Positions 1 to 8,139 of a stretch of 64,000 nucleotides of DNA are shown here, one piece after another. The stretch covers positions 186,001 through 250,000 of the forward strand of contig NZ_CYSD01000043.1 in the NCBI RefSeq assembly GCF_001458415.1, written 5' to 3'. Position numbers and translations under genes: made by a program. This stretch comes from Tritonibacter multivorans (lineage in GTDB: Bacteria > Pseudomonadota > Alphaproteobacteria > Rhodobacterales > Rhodobacteraceae). Position 1 is the stretch's first letter. Each line of letters opens with the position of its first letter. A model generated the notes under the pieces. That model made no database searches and was not told the origin of the DNA. It saw only the letters and a program-made list of their open reading frames with translations.

Positions 1-437
1 ACGTCCTCAACCGTGACCGGGCTGCCGTCCCAGAACGTGGCTTCGGGACGCAGGGTGAATTGGACCCAAGACCGGTCTTCGGCAGTCTCGATGCTTTCTG
101 CCAGCAGACCATAAAGTGTGAAGGGCTCGTCAAAGGATCGGCCCATCAGCCCTTCATATCCCCAGAACCGGATCTGCCAAGGGGGCGTGCCTTTCTGGAC
201 AAAGGGGTTCAGAGTGTCAAAGCCGCCCGTGTTGCCAAAGACAACGGCGCCGCCCTTCGGGGCGTCGGGGTTGACGTAAGGGAGGGCATTGAAATCGGCC
301 GCAAGGGCTGGGTCGCCGTACATGGCAATGCCGTGGCTTGGGGCTGCAAGCGATTCGGATGCTGCCACTGCAGAAGACGCCAAGAGGGCGATTCGGAGCA
401 GGCCGGGGCGGAGGCGGGTGAAAAAACTTTGTCTCAC
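1..437 (-). CDS. YejA-like extracellular peptide-binding protein (family 5), N-terminal part
   Basis: Periplasmic solute-binding protein of an oligopeptide-type ABC importer; only the first 145 codons are inside the window and the gene runs off its left edge. A basic N-terminus followed by a hydrophobic stretch (about residues 10-32) looks like a signal peptide. The mature start reads SHGIAMYGDPALAADF, followed by NPDAPKGG, the opening typical of YejA-like family 5 binding proteins. The GTG start is preceded at 11 nt by AGGA; no ATG fits better. The permease genes expected with it would lie outside the window, so substrate specificity is open. Confidence 0.8.
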   Translation of the reverse strand, partial: MRQSFFTRLRPGLLRIALLASSAVAASESLAAPSHGIAMYGDPALAADFNALPYVNPDAPKGGAVVFGNTGGFDTLNPFVQKGTPPWQIRFWGYEGLMGRSFDEPFTLYGLLAESIETAEDRSWVQFTLRPEATFWDGSPVTVED

Positions 438-519
438 TGTCGGGTAAATCCTGTTCTCGTCCTTATTTTCAGGGCTAGGCCACGCTAACTTCGCCTTTCC
501 GAGAATTCAAACTTTTAGC

Positions 520-548
520 TTGGATGGGCGCTGGAAATTGCTTATAAC
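520..548 (+). promoter_or_regulatory. sigma70-type promoter for candidate sRNA
   Basis: TTGGAT at 520-525 and TATAAC at 543-548 are separated by exactly 17 bp, close to the housekeeping consensus TTGACA / TATAAT. Transcription would begin near 555. No open reading frame with a ribosome binding site follows before the terminator at 603-630. Confidence 0.55.
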
Positions 549-554
549 GGAGTC

Positions 555-630
555 ACTGCTCGATAGGTTTCTTGCCTGTATGAAACCTGCCTCAATGACT
601 GAACGCCGGCCTTGCGCCGGCGTTTTTTTT
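555..630 (+). ncRNA. candidate trans-encoded small RNA
   Basis: A stand-alone transcription unit of about 75 nt is suggested by a promoter-like element ending at 548, a perfect 7-bp hairpin AGGTTTC / GAAACCT (565-571 with 582-588, 10-nt loop), a single-stranded linker, and a strong Rho-independent terminator. No coding potential is visible. It is not one of the common RNAs I recognise (6S, 4.5S, tmRNA, RNase P). Transcription start is inferred from the promoter, not seen. Confidence 0.5.
603..630 (+). terminator. Rho-independent terminator of candidate sRNA
   Basis: Perfect 8-bp stem ACGCCGGC / GCCGGCGT with a 5-nt loop, followed by eight T. There is no upstream + strand protein gene, so the terminator must serve a non-coding transcript. 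Confidence 0.85.
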
Positions 631-834
631 GTGCGGTTTTTCTGAACTATTCATTTTTCAACATCGATGGCCCCGACGCCAGTGTTGTGCAGGGTATCCC
701 GACCGTTTGGCGGGAGTGCTCAGAATCTCTTCGCCCCGGAGGGCGATCAATTACACGTATCGTTTGGGATGTGCTAGTGACTTTGCACGTGCAGAATGAA
801 AATATATCCACAGGTCATTTCTGGGAGAGGTTGA

Positions 835-1620
835 ATGGCAATTGAATGGTCGCTGGCGGGCAAAACCGCTGTTATCACCGGGTCGAATTCGGGCATTGGT
901 CTGGGTATTGCGCAGCAATTGGCGAAGGCAGGCGCAGATGTGGTTCTGAATTCCTTCACGGACCGCGACGAAGATCACGCGCTGGCGGCTGAGATCGCCG
1001 CTGATTACGGTGTCACTGCGCGCTACATCAAGGCCGATATGTCCAAGGGCGACGAATGCCGGATGCTGATCGAAAAAGCGGGTCGTTGCGATATCCTGGT
1101 GAACAACGCTGGCATCCAGCACGTGGCTCCGATTGATGAGTTCCCGATGGAGAAATGGGACGCCATCATTGCGATCAATATGAACTCTGCTTTCCACACG
1201 ACGGCAGCGGCTTTGCCCAAAATGCGCGAAGCAGGCTGGGGCCGGGTGATCAATGTGGCCTCGGCCCATGGTCTGACGGCGTCGCCCTTTAAATCGGCAT
1301 ATGTTGCGGCAAAACATGGGGTGGTGGGCATGTCCAAAGTCATCGCTCTGGAAACCGCCGAGGAACCCATCACCTGCAATGCGGTGTGTCCGGGCTATGT
1401 GCTGACCCCGCTGGTCGAGGCCCAGATCCCTGACACGATGGCCAAATACAATATGGGCCGCGAAGAGGTGATCAAAAAGGTCATGCTGGAGCGCCAGCCC
1501 AGTCGGGAATTTGCGACCGTTGAGCAGCTGGGCGGCACTGTTGCCTTCTTGTGTTCGGATGCGGCGGCGCAGATCACCGGCACCTCGATCAGTGTTGATG
1601 GCGGTTGGACCGCACTTTAA
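835..1620 (+). CDS. bdhA: D-3-hydroxybutyrate dehydrogenase
   Basis: Short-chain dehydrogenase of 261 aa that interconverts D-3-hydroxybutyrate and acetoacetate with NAD, a step in polyhydroxybutyrate and ketone-body use in the cytoplasm. Visible: the Rossmann glycine motif TGSNSGIGLGIA near residue 13, NNAG near residue 88, catalytic Ser143, Tyr156 and Lys160, and the family C-terminal end DGGWTAL. Length is normal. GGGAGAGG precedes the ATG. The patatin-like gene follows after 27 bp on the same strand and probably shares its transcript. The assignment within the SDR family rests on overall similarity to BdhA. Confidence 0.88.
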   Translation: MAIEWSLAGKTAVITGSNSGIGLGIAQQLAKAGADVVLNSFTDRDEDHALAAEIAADYGVTARYIKADMSKGDECRMLIEKAGRCDILVNNAGIQHVAPIDEFPMEKWDAIIAINMNSAFHTTAAALPKMREAGWGRVINVASAHGLTASPFKSAYVAAKHGVVGMSKVIALETAEEPITCNAVCPGYVLTPLVEAQIPDTMAKYNMGREEVIKKVMLERQPSREFATVEQLGGTVAFLCSDAAAQITGTSISVDGGWTAL

Positions 1621-1647
1621 TGACGCAAGCCAAAGGGTTGGACTGAC

Positions 1648-2652
1648 ATGGTAAAGAAGATCAATCTGGCCCTGCAAGGTGGAGGCGCCCATGGTGCCTT
1701 TACCTGGGGCGTGCTGGACCGGTTTCTGGACGAAGATGATCTGGAAGTCACTGCCATCACCGGCACCTCCGCAGGCGCTTTGAACGGTGCGGCGTTCAAG
1801 GCGGGTATGGTCAATGGCGGGCGCGACGGCGCGCGTGCGACGCTTGATAAACTCTGGGCCCGTATGGGCGCGGTTGGCGATATGCGGATGAACCATTGGA
1901 TGACGGGTCCGATGGTCAATGCGCTGCAGTTTTCGCCAATTGAAACCGTGAGCCAGATGGTCTCGCCCTATCTTTATGGGCCGTTTTATAAAAACCCGTT
2001 GAAACCTGTGGTCGAGGCTTTTGATTACCGCCGGGTCTGCGCGGACGAAGGGCCGGAGCTTTATATCTGCGCAACCGCGGTGCGGACAGGAAAGGTGCGC
2101 GTTTTCTCGGGCGATGAGATCACCACGGATGCGGTCCTGGCCTCGGCCTGTTTGCCCAATCTGTTTCAGGCGATCGAAATTGACGACCCGGAAACGGGCC
2201 GCATGGAGGCCTATTGGGACGGCGGCTACACCGGGAACCCCGCGCTGTTTCCGTTGTTTCGCAAACATTTGCCGGATGATCTTTTGGTGGTGAATATCAA
2301 CCCGTTGGAACGCGATGAGATCCCCAAAGCCCCTCATGAGATTTCCAACCGGGTAAACGAGATCAGCTTCAACTCCTCGCTTTTGCGAGAGCTGCGCGCG
2401 ATTTCCTTTGTGCAGCGGCTCTTGTCAGAAGGGGTGATGGAGCAGGGGCGGATGAAGGATATTCGCGTCCATATGGTGTCCGATGATGAACTGATGACCC
2501 AACTGTCGGTGACCACAAAGATGATCCCGATCCCACGGGTGCTGAACCAGCTAAAAGCGGCTGGCCGCAAGGCGGCAGATGGGTTCCTGCAGGCGCATAA
2601 AGGTGACGTGGGTCATCGCCAGACCGCCGATCTACAGGCAATGTTTGGATAA
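1648..2652 (+). CDS. patatin-like phospholipase / lipid acyl hydrolase
   Basis: 334-aa patatin-family serine hydrolase. The oxyanion motif GGGAHGAF is at about residues 11-18, the nucleophile Ser41 lies in GTSAG, and the catalytic Asp191 in DGGYTGNP, giving the complete Ser-Asp dyad. There is no signal peptide, so it probably acts in the cytoplasm or at the inner membrane. Its position directly downstream of 3-hydroxybutyrate dehydrogenase suggests a link with carbon-storage or lipid turnover, but the substrate cannot be read from sequence. AAAGGG lies upstream of the ATG. Confidence 0.85.
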   Translation: MVKKINLALQGGGAHGAFTWGVLDRFLDEDDLEVTAITGTSAGALNGAAFKAGMVNGGRDGARATLDKLWARMGAVGDMRMNHWMTGPMVNALQFSPIETVSQMVSPYLYGPFYKNPLKPVVEAFDYRRVCADEGPELYICATAVRTGKVRVFSGDEITTDAVLASACLPNLFQAIEIDDPETGRMEAYWDGGYTGNPALFPLFRKHLPDDLLVVNINPLERDEIPKAPHEISNRVNEISFNSSLLRELRAISFVQRLLSEGVMEQGRMKDIRVHMVSDDELMTQLSVTTKMIPIPRVLNQLKAAGRKAADGFLQAHKGDVGHRQTADLQAMFG

Positions 2653-2683
2653 AGGAAAGCCCGGCTGAAACCGGGCTTTCCTT
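2653..2683. terminator. bidirectional terminator between convergent genes
   Basis: Perfect 13-bp stem AAGGAAAGCCCGG / CCGGGCTTTCCTT with loop CTGAAA, placed directly after the patatin gene and facing the convergent DUF502 gene. Confidence 0.85.
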
Positions 2684-2693
2684 ATTCGTCCGC

Positions 2694-3377
2694 TTACGCG
2701 TCTTCGGGGGGCTGGCTGGGATCTTTGCCGTTTGGATAAACAAGCCCGGCCGAGATCACCAGCTTTGCCGCATCCTCAACACTCATGTCGAGCTCGATAA
2801 TGTCTTCTTTTGGGAAGTACAGAAGAAACCCCGAGGTCGGGTTTGGTGTGGTTGGGACAAAGACGCTCATCAGCTTGCCACCGGTTTCAGCCTTGTCGGC
2901 CACTTCGCCTCTGGCCTCGGTGGAGATGAAGCCAATCGCCCAGATGCCGCGGCGCGGATATTGGATCAGGCAGGCTTTCTCGAAAGAGCGTTCGGTCTGT
3001 GCAAACACAGTTTCTGAGATCTGTTTGATCCCGGAATAGATCGAACGCACCACCGGCATCCGATCAACCATGCTTTCGGCATAGCCAATCAGCGACCGGC
3101 CAATGATGCCTTTGGCGATCCAGCCGACCAGAATGGTAAACAGCAGGAAAAAGATCAGGCCCACACCACGCAGGTTGATGCCTATGTATTTTTCCGGCTT
3201 GAAGGTTTCGGGCACCAGTGGCAGCACAACGCCGTCGATCCAGCCCATGGCGGTCCACAACAGCCATATGGTCAGGCCCACGGGCGCAATGACCACGATC
3301 CCTGTCAGGAATGAGGAGCGCAACCGGGAAAAGAGACCGGGCTGGCGAGGTTGTTCTTCGTCAAAGGGCGTGTTCAT
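2694..3377 (-). CDS. DUF502 family inner-membrane protein
   Basis: 227-aa protein of the DUF502 family, function unknown. Two strong membrane segments are visible at about residues 24-46 and 70-92 (the latter GVGLIFFLLFTILVGWIAKG), followed by a soluble part with the family-typical stretches MVDRMPVVRSIYSGIKQ and VFVPTTPNPTSGF. The C-terminus is acidic and proline-rich. It lies 87 bp downstream of the pseudouridine genes on the same strand; a functional link is not evident, since DUF502 proteins occur in many contexts. Confidence 0.8.
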   Translation of the reverse strand: MNTPFDEEQPRQPGLFSRLRSSFLTGIVVIAPVGLTIWLLWTAMGWIDGVVLPLVPETFKPEKYIGINLRGVGLIFFLLFTILVGWIAKGIIGRSLIGYAESMVDRMPVVRSIYSGIKQISETVFAQTERSFEKACLIQYPRRGIWAIGFISTEARGEVADKAETGGKLMSVFVPTTPNPTSGFLLYFPKEDIIELDMSVEDAAKLVISAGLVYPNGKDPSQPPEDA

Positions 3378-3464
3378 TGGCGTCGTCTATATGGGGTCGG
3401 TTGCAAGCTATGTCGTCGTTGTCGTAACGACAATGGTTTAATGCCACCGACCCCGAGATTTGCC

Positions 3465-4373
3465 TTAGATTTTGAGCAATTCCTGAGCGATTTTCGAAGC
3501 CAGCCGCGCGTTGTTGCGTACAAGCGCAATATTAGCGACCAATGAACGGCCCTCGGTCAGTTCAAAAATCCGCTGCAGCAGGAAAGGCGTGACGCCTTTG
3601 CCGCTCACGCCCTGTGCGTCGGCCTCGGACTGGGCCTGCGCGATGATCGGCGCCAGCTCGTCTGCCGGGATCTCCGCATCTGCGGGAATCGGGTTGGCAA
3701 CCAGCTGGCCGCCGGGCAGATCCAGGCTGACACGCATCTTATGGGCGCGGGCGATATCTGCTGCGCTGTCCATGCGCAAAGGTGCCGCCAGATCAGAGGT
3801 CGCAGACCAGAACGCCGGGAAGCTGTCCTGACCATAACCGATGACCGGAACGCCCTGGGTCTCCAGAACTTCGAGTGTTTTTGGCACATCCAGAATGGCC
3901 TTGGCACCCGCAGCAACTACGGTCACCGGGGTCTGGGCGAGCTCCATCAGGTCGGCGGAAATGTCAAAGCTGTCTTCTGCGCCTTTGTGAACGCCGCCAA
4001 TGCCGCCAGTGGCAAAGACGGAAATGCCAGCCAGACGCGCCGCGATCATGGTTGCGGCCACGGTGGTCGCGCCGGTGCCGCCGGTTGCGATGCAGGCGGC
4101 GAAATCTGCGCGGGACAGTTTTGCGACATTGGTCATCTGCCCCAAGGATTGCAGGGTGTCGGCCTCAAGACCCACATGTAGCACCCCGTCGATCACCACC
4201 ATGGTGGCGGGTGTCGCGCCTGCGTCGCGTACGTCTTGTTCCACCTGTGCGGCCACTTCGACGTTCTGCGGGAAGGGCATGCCATGGGTGATAATGGTGC
4301 TTTCCAGCGCCACAATTGCACCACCAGCCGCGCGGGCGGCTTCGACTTCTGCGGAATATTGGATCTTGATCAA
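3465..4373 (-). CDS. psuG: pseudouridine-5'-phosphate glycosidase
   Basis: 302-aa PsuG-family enzyme that splits pseudouridine 5'-phosphate into uracil and ribose 5-phosphate. Family landmarks are visible: ALESTIITHGMPFPQN near residue 22, a glycine/threonine-rich segment ATGGTGATTVAATM, and FATGGIGGVHKGAEDSFDIS containing the Lys expected for Schiff-base chemistry, plus the C-terminal GKGVTPFLLQ. Length fits the family. Its start overlaps the stop of the upstream kinase by 4 bp (ATGA), so the two are translationally coupled and complete a two-step pathway for pseudouridine salvage. Confidence 0.92.
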   Translation of the reverse strand: MIKIQYSAEVEAARAAGGAIVALESTIITHGMPFPQNVEVAAQVEQDVRDAGATPATMVVIDGVLHVGLEADTLQSLGQMTNVAKLSRADFAACIATGGTGATTVAATMIAARLAGISVFATGGIGGVHKGAEDSFDISADLMELAQTPVTVVAAGAKAILDVPKTLEVLETQGVPVIGYGQDSFPAFWSATSDLAAPLRMDSAADIARAHKMRVSLDLPGGQLVANPIPADAEIPADELAPIIAQAQSEADAQGVSGKGVTPFLLQRIFELTEGRSLVANIALVRNNARLASKIAQELLKI

Positions 4374-5278
4374 ACCGGGGGTTCTCCTGAAACATAGGTG
4401 GCCGCGGCGCGCAGGGCCGAGGCAAGGGCGGTGTCGCGGTCTTCGCCGCGCGCTTCGGCCACAATATGGGCCGCCATAAACGTATCACCAGCCCCGGTGA
4501 CGCGGGCGACGGTCACCACGGGCGGGGCTTGGGTGCAGCTGCCGTCCTGATCCGCCACGGTCGCAGAGCTGCCGCCATCGGTGACCAGAACGCGGGCCGC
4601 GCCGCGCGCCAGCAGGGCGTCTGCGGCCTCGGCGCTGGAGGAAAATTCTTCCTGACACAGGATGCTGGCCTCTTCGAGGTTCACATAGAGTGTGCCACGG
4701 GAATGGGTCATGAAGGGGCGCAGCCGTTCCGCCTTGCCGGGCGACGCCGGGGCGACACGCAGGTCCGCCTTGTCAAACGCAGGATGCGTTGCGATTTCGG
4801 TCAGCAGCGACAGTTTGAGGTTCCCATCCAGGGCAACCGGGCCGGTGTAGGGCACGGCCTCGGACCCAAGCGTGCCATCCAGAAGCGGGCGCAGGATCTT
4901 GTCGCCAGCCGCTTCCAGCGAATGCGCGTCTGCAATGGCCGCGATCAGACCATTGGCGCCCTCGATGGCCATATAGCGGTCGGTTGGAAGGTCCTCGGAG
5001 CGGTACAGGTGATCGGTGATCAGCCCCAGCTGTGCGCAGGCTGCGACAAGTTCGTTGCCTTCGGCGTCCCGGCCAACCGCACTCAGCGCGGCGGGGCGCA
5101 TGCCAAAGCGCGCCAGTGTCATGGCGATATTCATCGCCACACCGCCGGGCAGGCGGGTGATGCGGCCGGGCACGTCCGAGCCGACACGCATTTCAAGGTT
5201 GGAACGGCCGATAATGTCCCAAAGGACCGACCCAATGCAGAGAATATCCGGGGTTGCCGGTGTAGGAGCCTGTGTCAT
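4370..5278 (-). CDS. psuK: PfkB-family pseudouridine kinase
   Basis: 302-aa ribokinase-like (PfkB) sugar kinase. The N-terminal sequence DILCIGSVLWDIIGR, the glycine-rich PGGVAMNIA segment and the C-terminal PfkB signature VTGAGDTFMAAHI with catalytic Asp are all present. Coupling to psuG by a 4-bp overlap makes phosphorylation of pseudouridine the likely reaction. An in-frame extension upstream of this ATG exists but is arginine-rich and unlike the family; the chosen ATG has AGGACGGTC just before it and places the first beta strand where expected. A ThiE-like gene ends 73 bp upstream on the same strand. Confidence 0.88.
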   Translation of the reverse strand: MTQAPTPATPDILCIGSVLWDIIGRSNLEMRVGSDVPGRITRLPGGVAMNIAMTLARFGMRPAALSAVGRDAEGNELVAACAQLGLITDHLYRSEDLPTDRYMAIEGANGLIAAIADAHSLEAAGDKILRPLLDGTLGSEAVPYTGPVALDGNLKLSLLTEIATHPAFDKADLRVAPASPGKAERLRPFMTHSRGTLYVNLEEASILCQEEFSSSAEAADALLARGAARVLVTDGGSSATVADQDGSCTQAPPVVTVARVTGAGDTFMAAHIVAEARGEDRDTALASALRAAATYVSGEPPV

Positions 5279-5351
5279 GACCGTCCTATTGCCGCCTTTG
5301 TAGGGGGCTCGCAAGTGATTTCGCGAGCGCTCACTCACGTGGTTTCGTGGA

Positions 5352-5993
5352 TTACGCCATTGCGTCCTGAAGGGCGCTGAGGGCTGCGACCGGGTCATCC
5401 GTCTTCCAGATTTCTTCACCTATGCCGAAGAAATCCGTGATCGGTGACAGGGTGCGGATCAGGTCGGTGGTCAGACCGCCTTCGGCCACAATCGGGACCT
5501 CGATCATCTCGGACCACCATTGAAACAGCTCCGGTTCGGCCACGGCGCCATCGCCCAGACCGGACAGGCCAACGGGGCCAAAGCAGACATAATCCGCGCC
5601 CGCTTCGCCGGCGCTCATCCCGTCGTGGCGCGAGGTGCCGCAATGGCAGCCCACAATCGCGTCCGGCCCCAGCGCCTTGCGCGCGGTGCGCACCGACCGC
5701 GAGCTGTCCGACAGGTGCACCCCGTCCAGCCCCAGACGTTCGGCAAGGATCTGATGATCTGAAATCACCAGCGCAATGTCGCGCGCATCGGTCACCGTGC
5801 GCAGCGCATCCGCCGCCCGCAGCAGAACATCTTCGTCCCGCGATGCCAGATCCAGGCGCACGCAGGCGACATCTGTATGGTCCAGCACACGCGCCAGTTG
5901 CTCGGGGAAGACATCCAGCTCGAAGCTCGGCGGGGAGATCAGGTAGATCTGCGGCTGTTCAAGTTGATCCTGAGACGGGTCGGCGTTGGCCAT
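5352..5993 (-). CDS. ThiE-like thiamine phosphate synthase family protein
   Basis: 213-aa TIM-barrel protein of the thiamine phosphate synthase / TenI family. Visible blocks are IYLISPP at the first strand, DGVHLSD, GADYVCFGPV and VAEGGLTTDLI, the phosphate-binding end of the barrel. A true ThiE would join the thiazole and pyrimidine phosphates. No other thiamine gene is nearby, and Rhodobacteraceae carry several ThiE-like paralogues, so the precise substrate is uncertain. AGGAGAGCAGCC precedes the ATG. It is divergent from the trmJ-type gene across a 180-bp spacer. Confidence 0.72.
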   Translation of the reverse strand: MANADPSQDQLEQPQIYLISPPSFELDVFPEQLARVLDHTDVACVRLDLASRDEDVLLRAADALRTVTDARDIALVISDHQILAERLGLDGVHLSDSSRSVRTARKALGPDAIVGCHCGTSRHDGMSAGEAGADYVCFGPVGLSGLGDGAVAEPELFQWWSEMIEVPIVAEGGLTTDLIRTLSPITDFFGIGEEIWKTDDPVAALSALQDAMA

Positions 5994-6173
5994 GGCTGCT
6001 CTCCTGAGAAAGATGTCGGAGGGGAAGGTGAAGGCGCTGTTTACCTGATTTCGCGGTTTGCGCAAGGATTTGAAGGGGGAAAACGTCGAATTTCCCGCAG
6101 TGCACCGCGTGAAGCCCTTGCCCCTTTGGGCCATGCCCAGTAGGGGAAGATCACTTTTTCCGGAGACGTAAAG

Positions 6174-6923
6174 ATGCCAAGCGAGACCCCGCAACCTTCC
6201 TTTGTTCTGGTACGCCCGCAGATGGGTGAAAACATTGGCGCTGCTGCGCGCGCGATGTGGAATTTTGGCCTTGATCGTATGCGCATTGTCGCGCCGCGCG
6301 ATGGCTGGCCGAACCCGAAGGCTGTGGCGATGGCCTCTGGCGCAGGGCGTCTGCTGGACGAGGCACAAATGGCGGCCGATCTGCCCGAAGCGCTGGCGGA
6401 TTGCACCTATGTCTTTGCCACCACTGCCCGCCCACGCGAATTGACCAAGCCGGTCTTCAGCCCGGAAGGCGCGATGAAGAAAGCGGCCGAGCTCATCGGG
6501 CAGGGTGAAAAGGTCGCGGTGTTGTTTGGCCCCGAACGGGCCGGGCTGGAAAACGACGACATCGCCAAAGCCAATGCGATCATTACCGTGCCGGTGAATC
6601 CCGAATTTGCCTCGTTGAACCTCGGCCAATGTGTGCTGCTGACCGCGTATGAGTGGCGCCGCCAGGCGGATACAGTGCCGGAGGAGGTCACCGATCTGGG
6701 CAAAAACGATTGGGCCACCAATGCCGAAATCGAAGCGCTGGTCACCCATTACGAGGACCGTCTGGTGGAGGCGGGCTATTTCTTCCCGCCGGAAAAAGCA
6801 CCTGGCATGAAGACCGTGTTCCGCAACCTCTGGTCCCGCATGCGTTTGACCCGTGCCGATGTTCAGATGCTGCATGGGATCATGCGGCAAATGGTCCGTT
6901 GGAAAGAACACAGCGACAAATAA
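6174..6923 (+). CDS. trmJ: TrmJ-type tRNA (Nm32) methyltransferase
   Basis: 249-aa SPOUT-class RNA 2'-O-methyltransferase, most like TrmJ, which methylates position 32 of the tRNA anticodon loop using S-adenosylmethionine. The N-terminal segment VLVRPQMGENIGAAARAM carries the conserved Asn and Arg of the family; the SAM-binding knot is formed by FGPERAGLENDD and PVNPEFASLNLGQ. A helical C-terminal extension follows, as in TrmJ. The heme A synthase gene follows after about 70 bp on the same strand. Confidence 0.85.
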   Translation: MPSETPQPSFVLVRPQMGENIGAAARAMWNFGLDRMRIVAPRDGWPNPKAVAMASGAGRLLDEAQMAADLPEALADCTYVFATTARPRELTKPVFSPEGAMKKAAELIGQGEKVAVLFGPERAGLENDDIAKANAIITVPVNPEFASLNLGQCVLLTAYEWRRQADTVPEEVTDLGKNDWATNAEIEALVTHYEDRLVEAGYFFPPEKAPGMKTVFRNLWSRMRLTRADVQMLHGIMRQMVRWKEHSDK

Positions 6924-6991
6924 ATCGCGGGAAGGTGGACGCAACCCCTTGCGCCCCCTAGCTTCCTTCAAAGCGACGATAAGAGGCCGAC

Positions 6992-8137
6992 ATGAGCAAC
7001 CGCAGCATTTTTGAAGAGGTGTCCACCGAGAAGGCAGAGACCAAAGCGCCAGAGCCGGGTCTGATCGACCGTGGCCGAGGTGGCGCGCGCCGGGCGATCC
7101 GCGTCTGGCTGTCTGTGCTGTTTGCGCTGGTGGTGGCCATGATTGTGGTGGGCGGCCTGACCCGTCTGACCGACAGCGGCCTGTCGATCACCGAATGGCG
7201 CCCGGTCACTGGGGCGATCCCCCCCATGTCCGAGGCCGACTGGCTGGCAGAGTTCGAAAAATACAAACAGATCGATCAGTACCAGATCATGAACCAATGG
7301 ATGGAACTGTCTGATTTTAAAGTGATCTACTGGTGGGAATGGGGCCATCGCCAGCTGGGCCGTGTGGTTGGGCTGGTCTGGGTCTTGGGATTCTTTGGGT
7401 TCCTGATTGCGCGTCAGATCCCTGCGGGCTGGACGGGCCGGTTGGCGCTGCCGGGTCTTCTGGGTGGAATGCAGGGTGCGATTGGCTGGTGGATGGTTGC
7501 CTCTGGCGTGACATCTGGCGGAGGGATGACCGCCGTGGCGTCCTACCGTCTGGCAACGCACCTTGGGTTGGCCTTTGTGATCCTTGGCTTCCTTGGCTGG
7601 TACATCCTGATGATGGGCCGGGAAGAGCGCGACCTGATGCAGGCGCGGCGCGGCAAAGAGGCCAAGCTGTTTTCCATGTCCACCGGCCTGATGCATTTTG
7701 CCTTCCTTCAGATCCTGCTGGGCGCATTGGTTGCGGGTATTGATGCGGGCCGGTCCTTCACCGACTGGCCGCTGATGGGCGGTCAGGTTCTGCCGCCGAA
7801 CATGTGGATGGTTGAGCCGATCTGGAAAAACTTCTTTGAAAACCCGGGTTTGGTCCAGTTTGTTCACCGCGTCAGCGGCTATCTTCTGATGGCCTTCGGT
7901 GTTGTGGTCTGGCTGCGGTCGCGTGGCAGTGCCCATGTGGCGACCCGCTTTGCCTTCAACGTGGTCTTTGCGGTGCTCAGCCTGCAGATGCTGGTGGGTG
8001 TAATTACCGTCATTACCGCTGCACCGGTTGAGATTGCGATTGTCCATCAGCTGATTGCTGTGCTTCTGTGGGCGGTGATCCTGCGGGCGCGTTTCCTGGC
8101 CGGATACCCGATTGCAACTTCGATCAAAGGTCATTGA
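6992..8137 (+). CDS. ctaA: heme A synthase (COX15/CtaA)
   Basis: 381-aa integral membrane enzyme that oxidises heme O to heme A for aa3-type cytochrome oxidase. About eight hydrophobic segments are visible, starting with SVLFALVVAMIVVGGLTRL. Family residues include GGLTRLTDSGLSITEW and the heme-related histidines in EWGHRQLGR, ATHLGLAF, QFVHRVSG and IVHQLIAV. Length is typical of the alphaproteobacterial type. AAGAGG precedes the ATG. The M32 peptidase gene starts two bases after the stop codon, so the two are probably cotranscribed without an obvious pathway link. Confidence 0.93.
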   Translation: MSNRSIFEEVSTEKAETKAPEPGLIDRGRGGARRAIRVWLSVLFALVVAMIVVGGLTRLTDSGLSITEWRPVTGAIPPMSEADWLAEFEKYKQIDQYQIMNQWMELSDFKVIYWWEWGHRQLGRVVGLVWVLGFFGFLIARQIPAGWTGRLALPGLLGGMQGAIGWWMVASGVTSGGGMTAVASYRLATHLGLAFVILGFLGWYILMMGREERDLMQARRGKEAKLFSMSTGLMHFAFLQILLGALVAGIDAGRSFTDWPLMGGQVLPPNMWMVEPIWKNFFENPGLVQFVHRVSGYLLMAFGVVVWLRSRGSAHVATRFAFNVVFAVLSLQMLVGVITVITAAPVEIAIVHQLIAVLLWAVILRARFLAGYPIATSIKGH

Positions 8138-8139
8138 AT

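Larger units (their letters stand above)
438..834. other. intergenic region between yejA-like gene and bdhA
   Basis: No protein gene is convincing here. The left half holds a promoter-like element, a hairpin and a terminator that together suggest a small RNA (separate entries). The right half (about 631-834) is leader sequence for the 3-hydroxybutyrate dehydrogenase gene; I see no further clear signal in it other than the strong ribosome binding site GGGAGAGG just before that gene. Confidence 0.6.

Noticed and set aside
751-2337. Long minus-strand open frame of 528 codons
   Set aside because: It lies wholly opposite bdhA and the patatin gene, which have clear family motifs; composition is rich in His and Arg, typical of a GC-rich antisense frame.
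6004-6049. CTGAGA followed by ACCTGAT, resembling pieces of a TPP riboswitch beside a ThiE-like gene
   Set aside because: The elements are on the strand opposite to the ThiE-like gene, the P1 and P3 stems cannot be drawn, and the downstream gene on that strand is an RNA methyltransferase.
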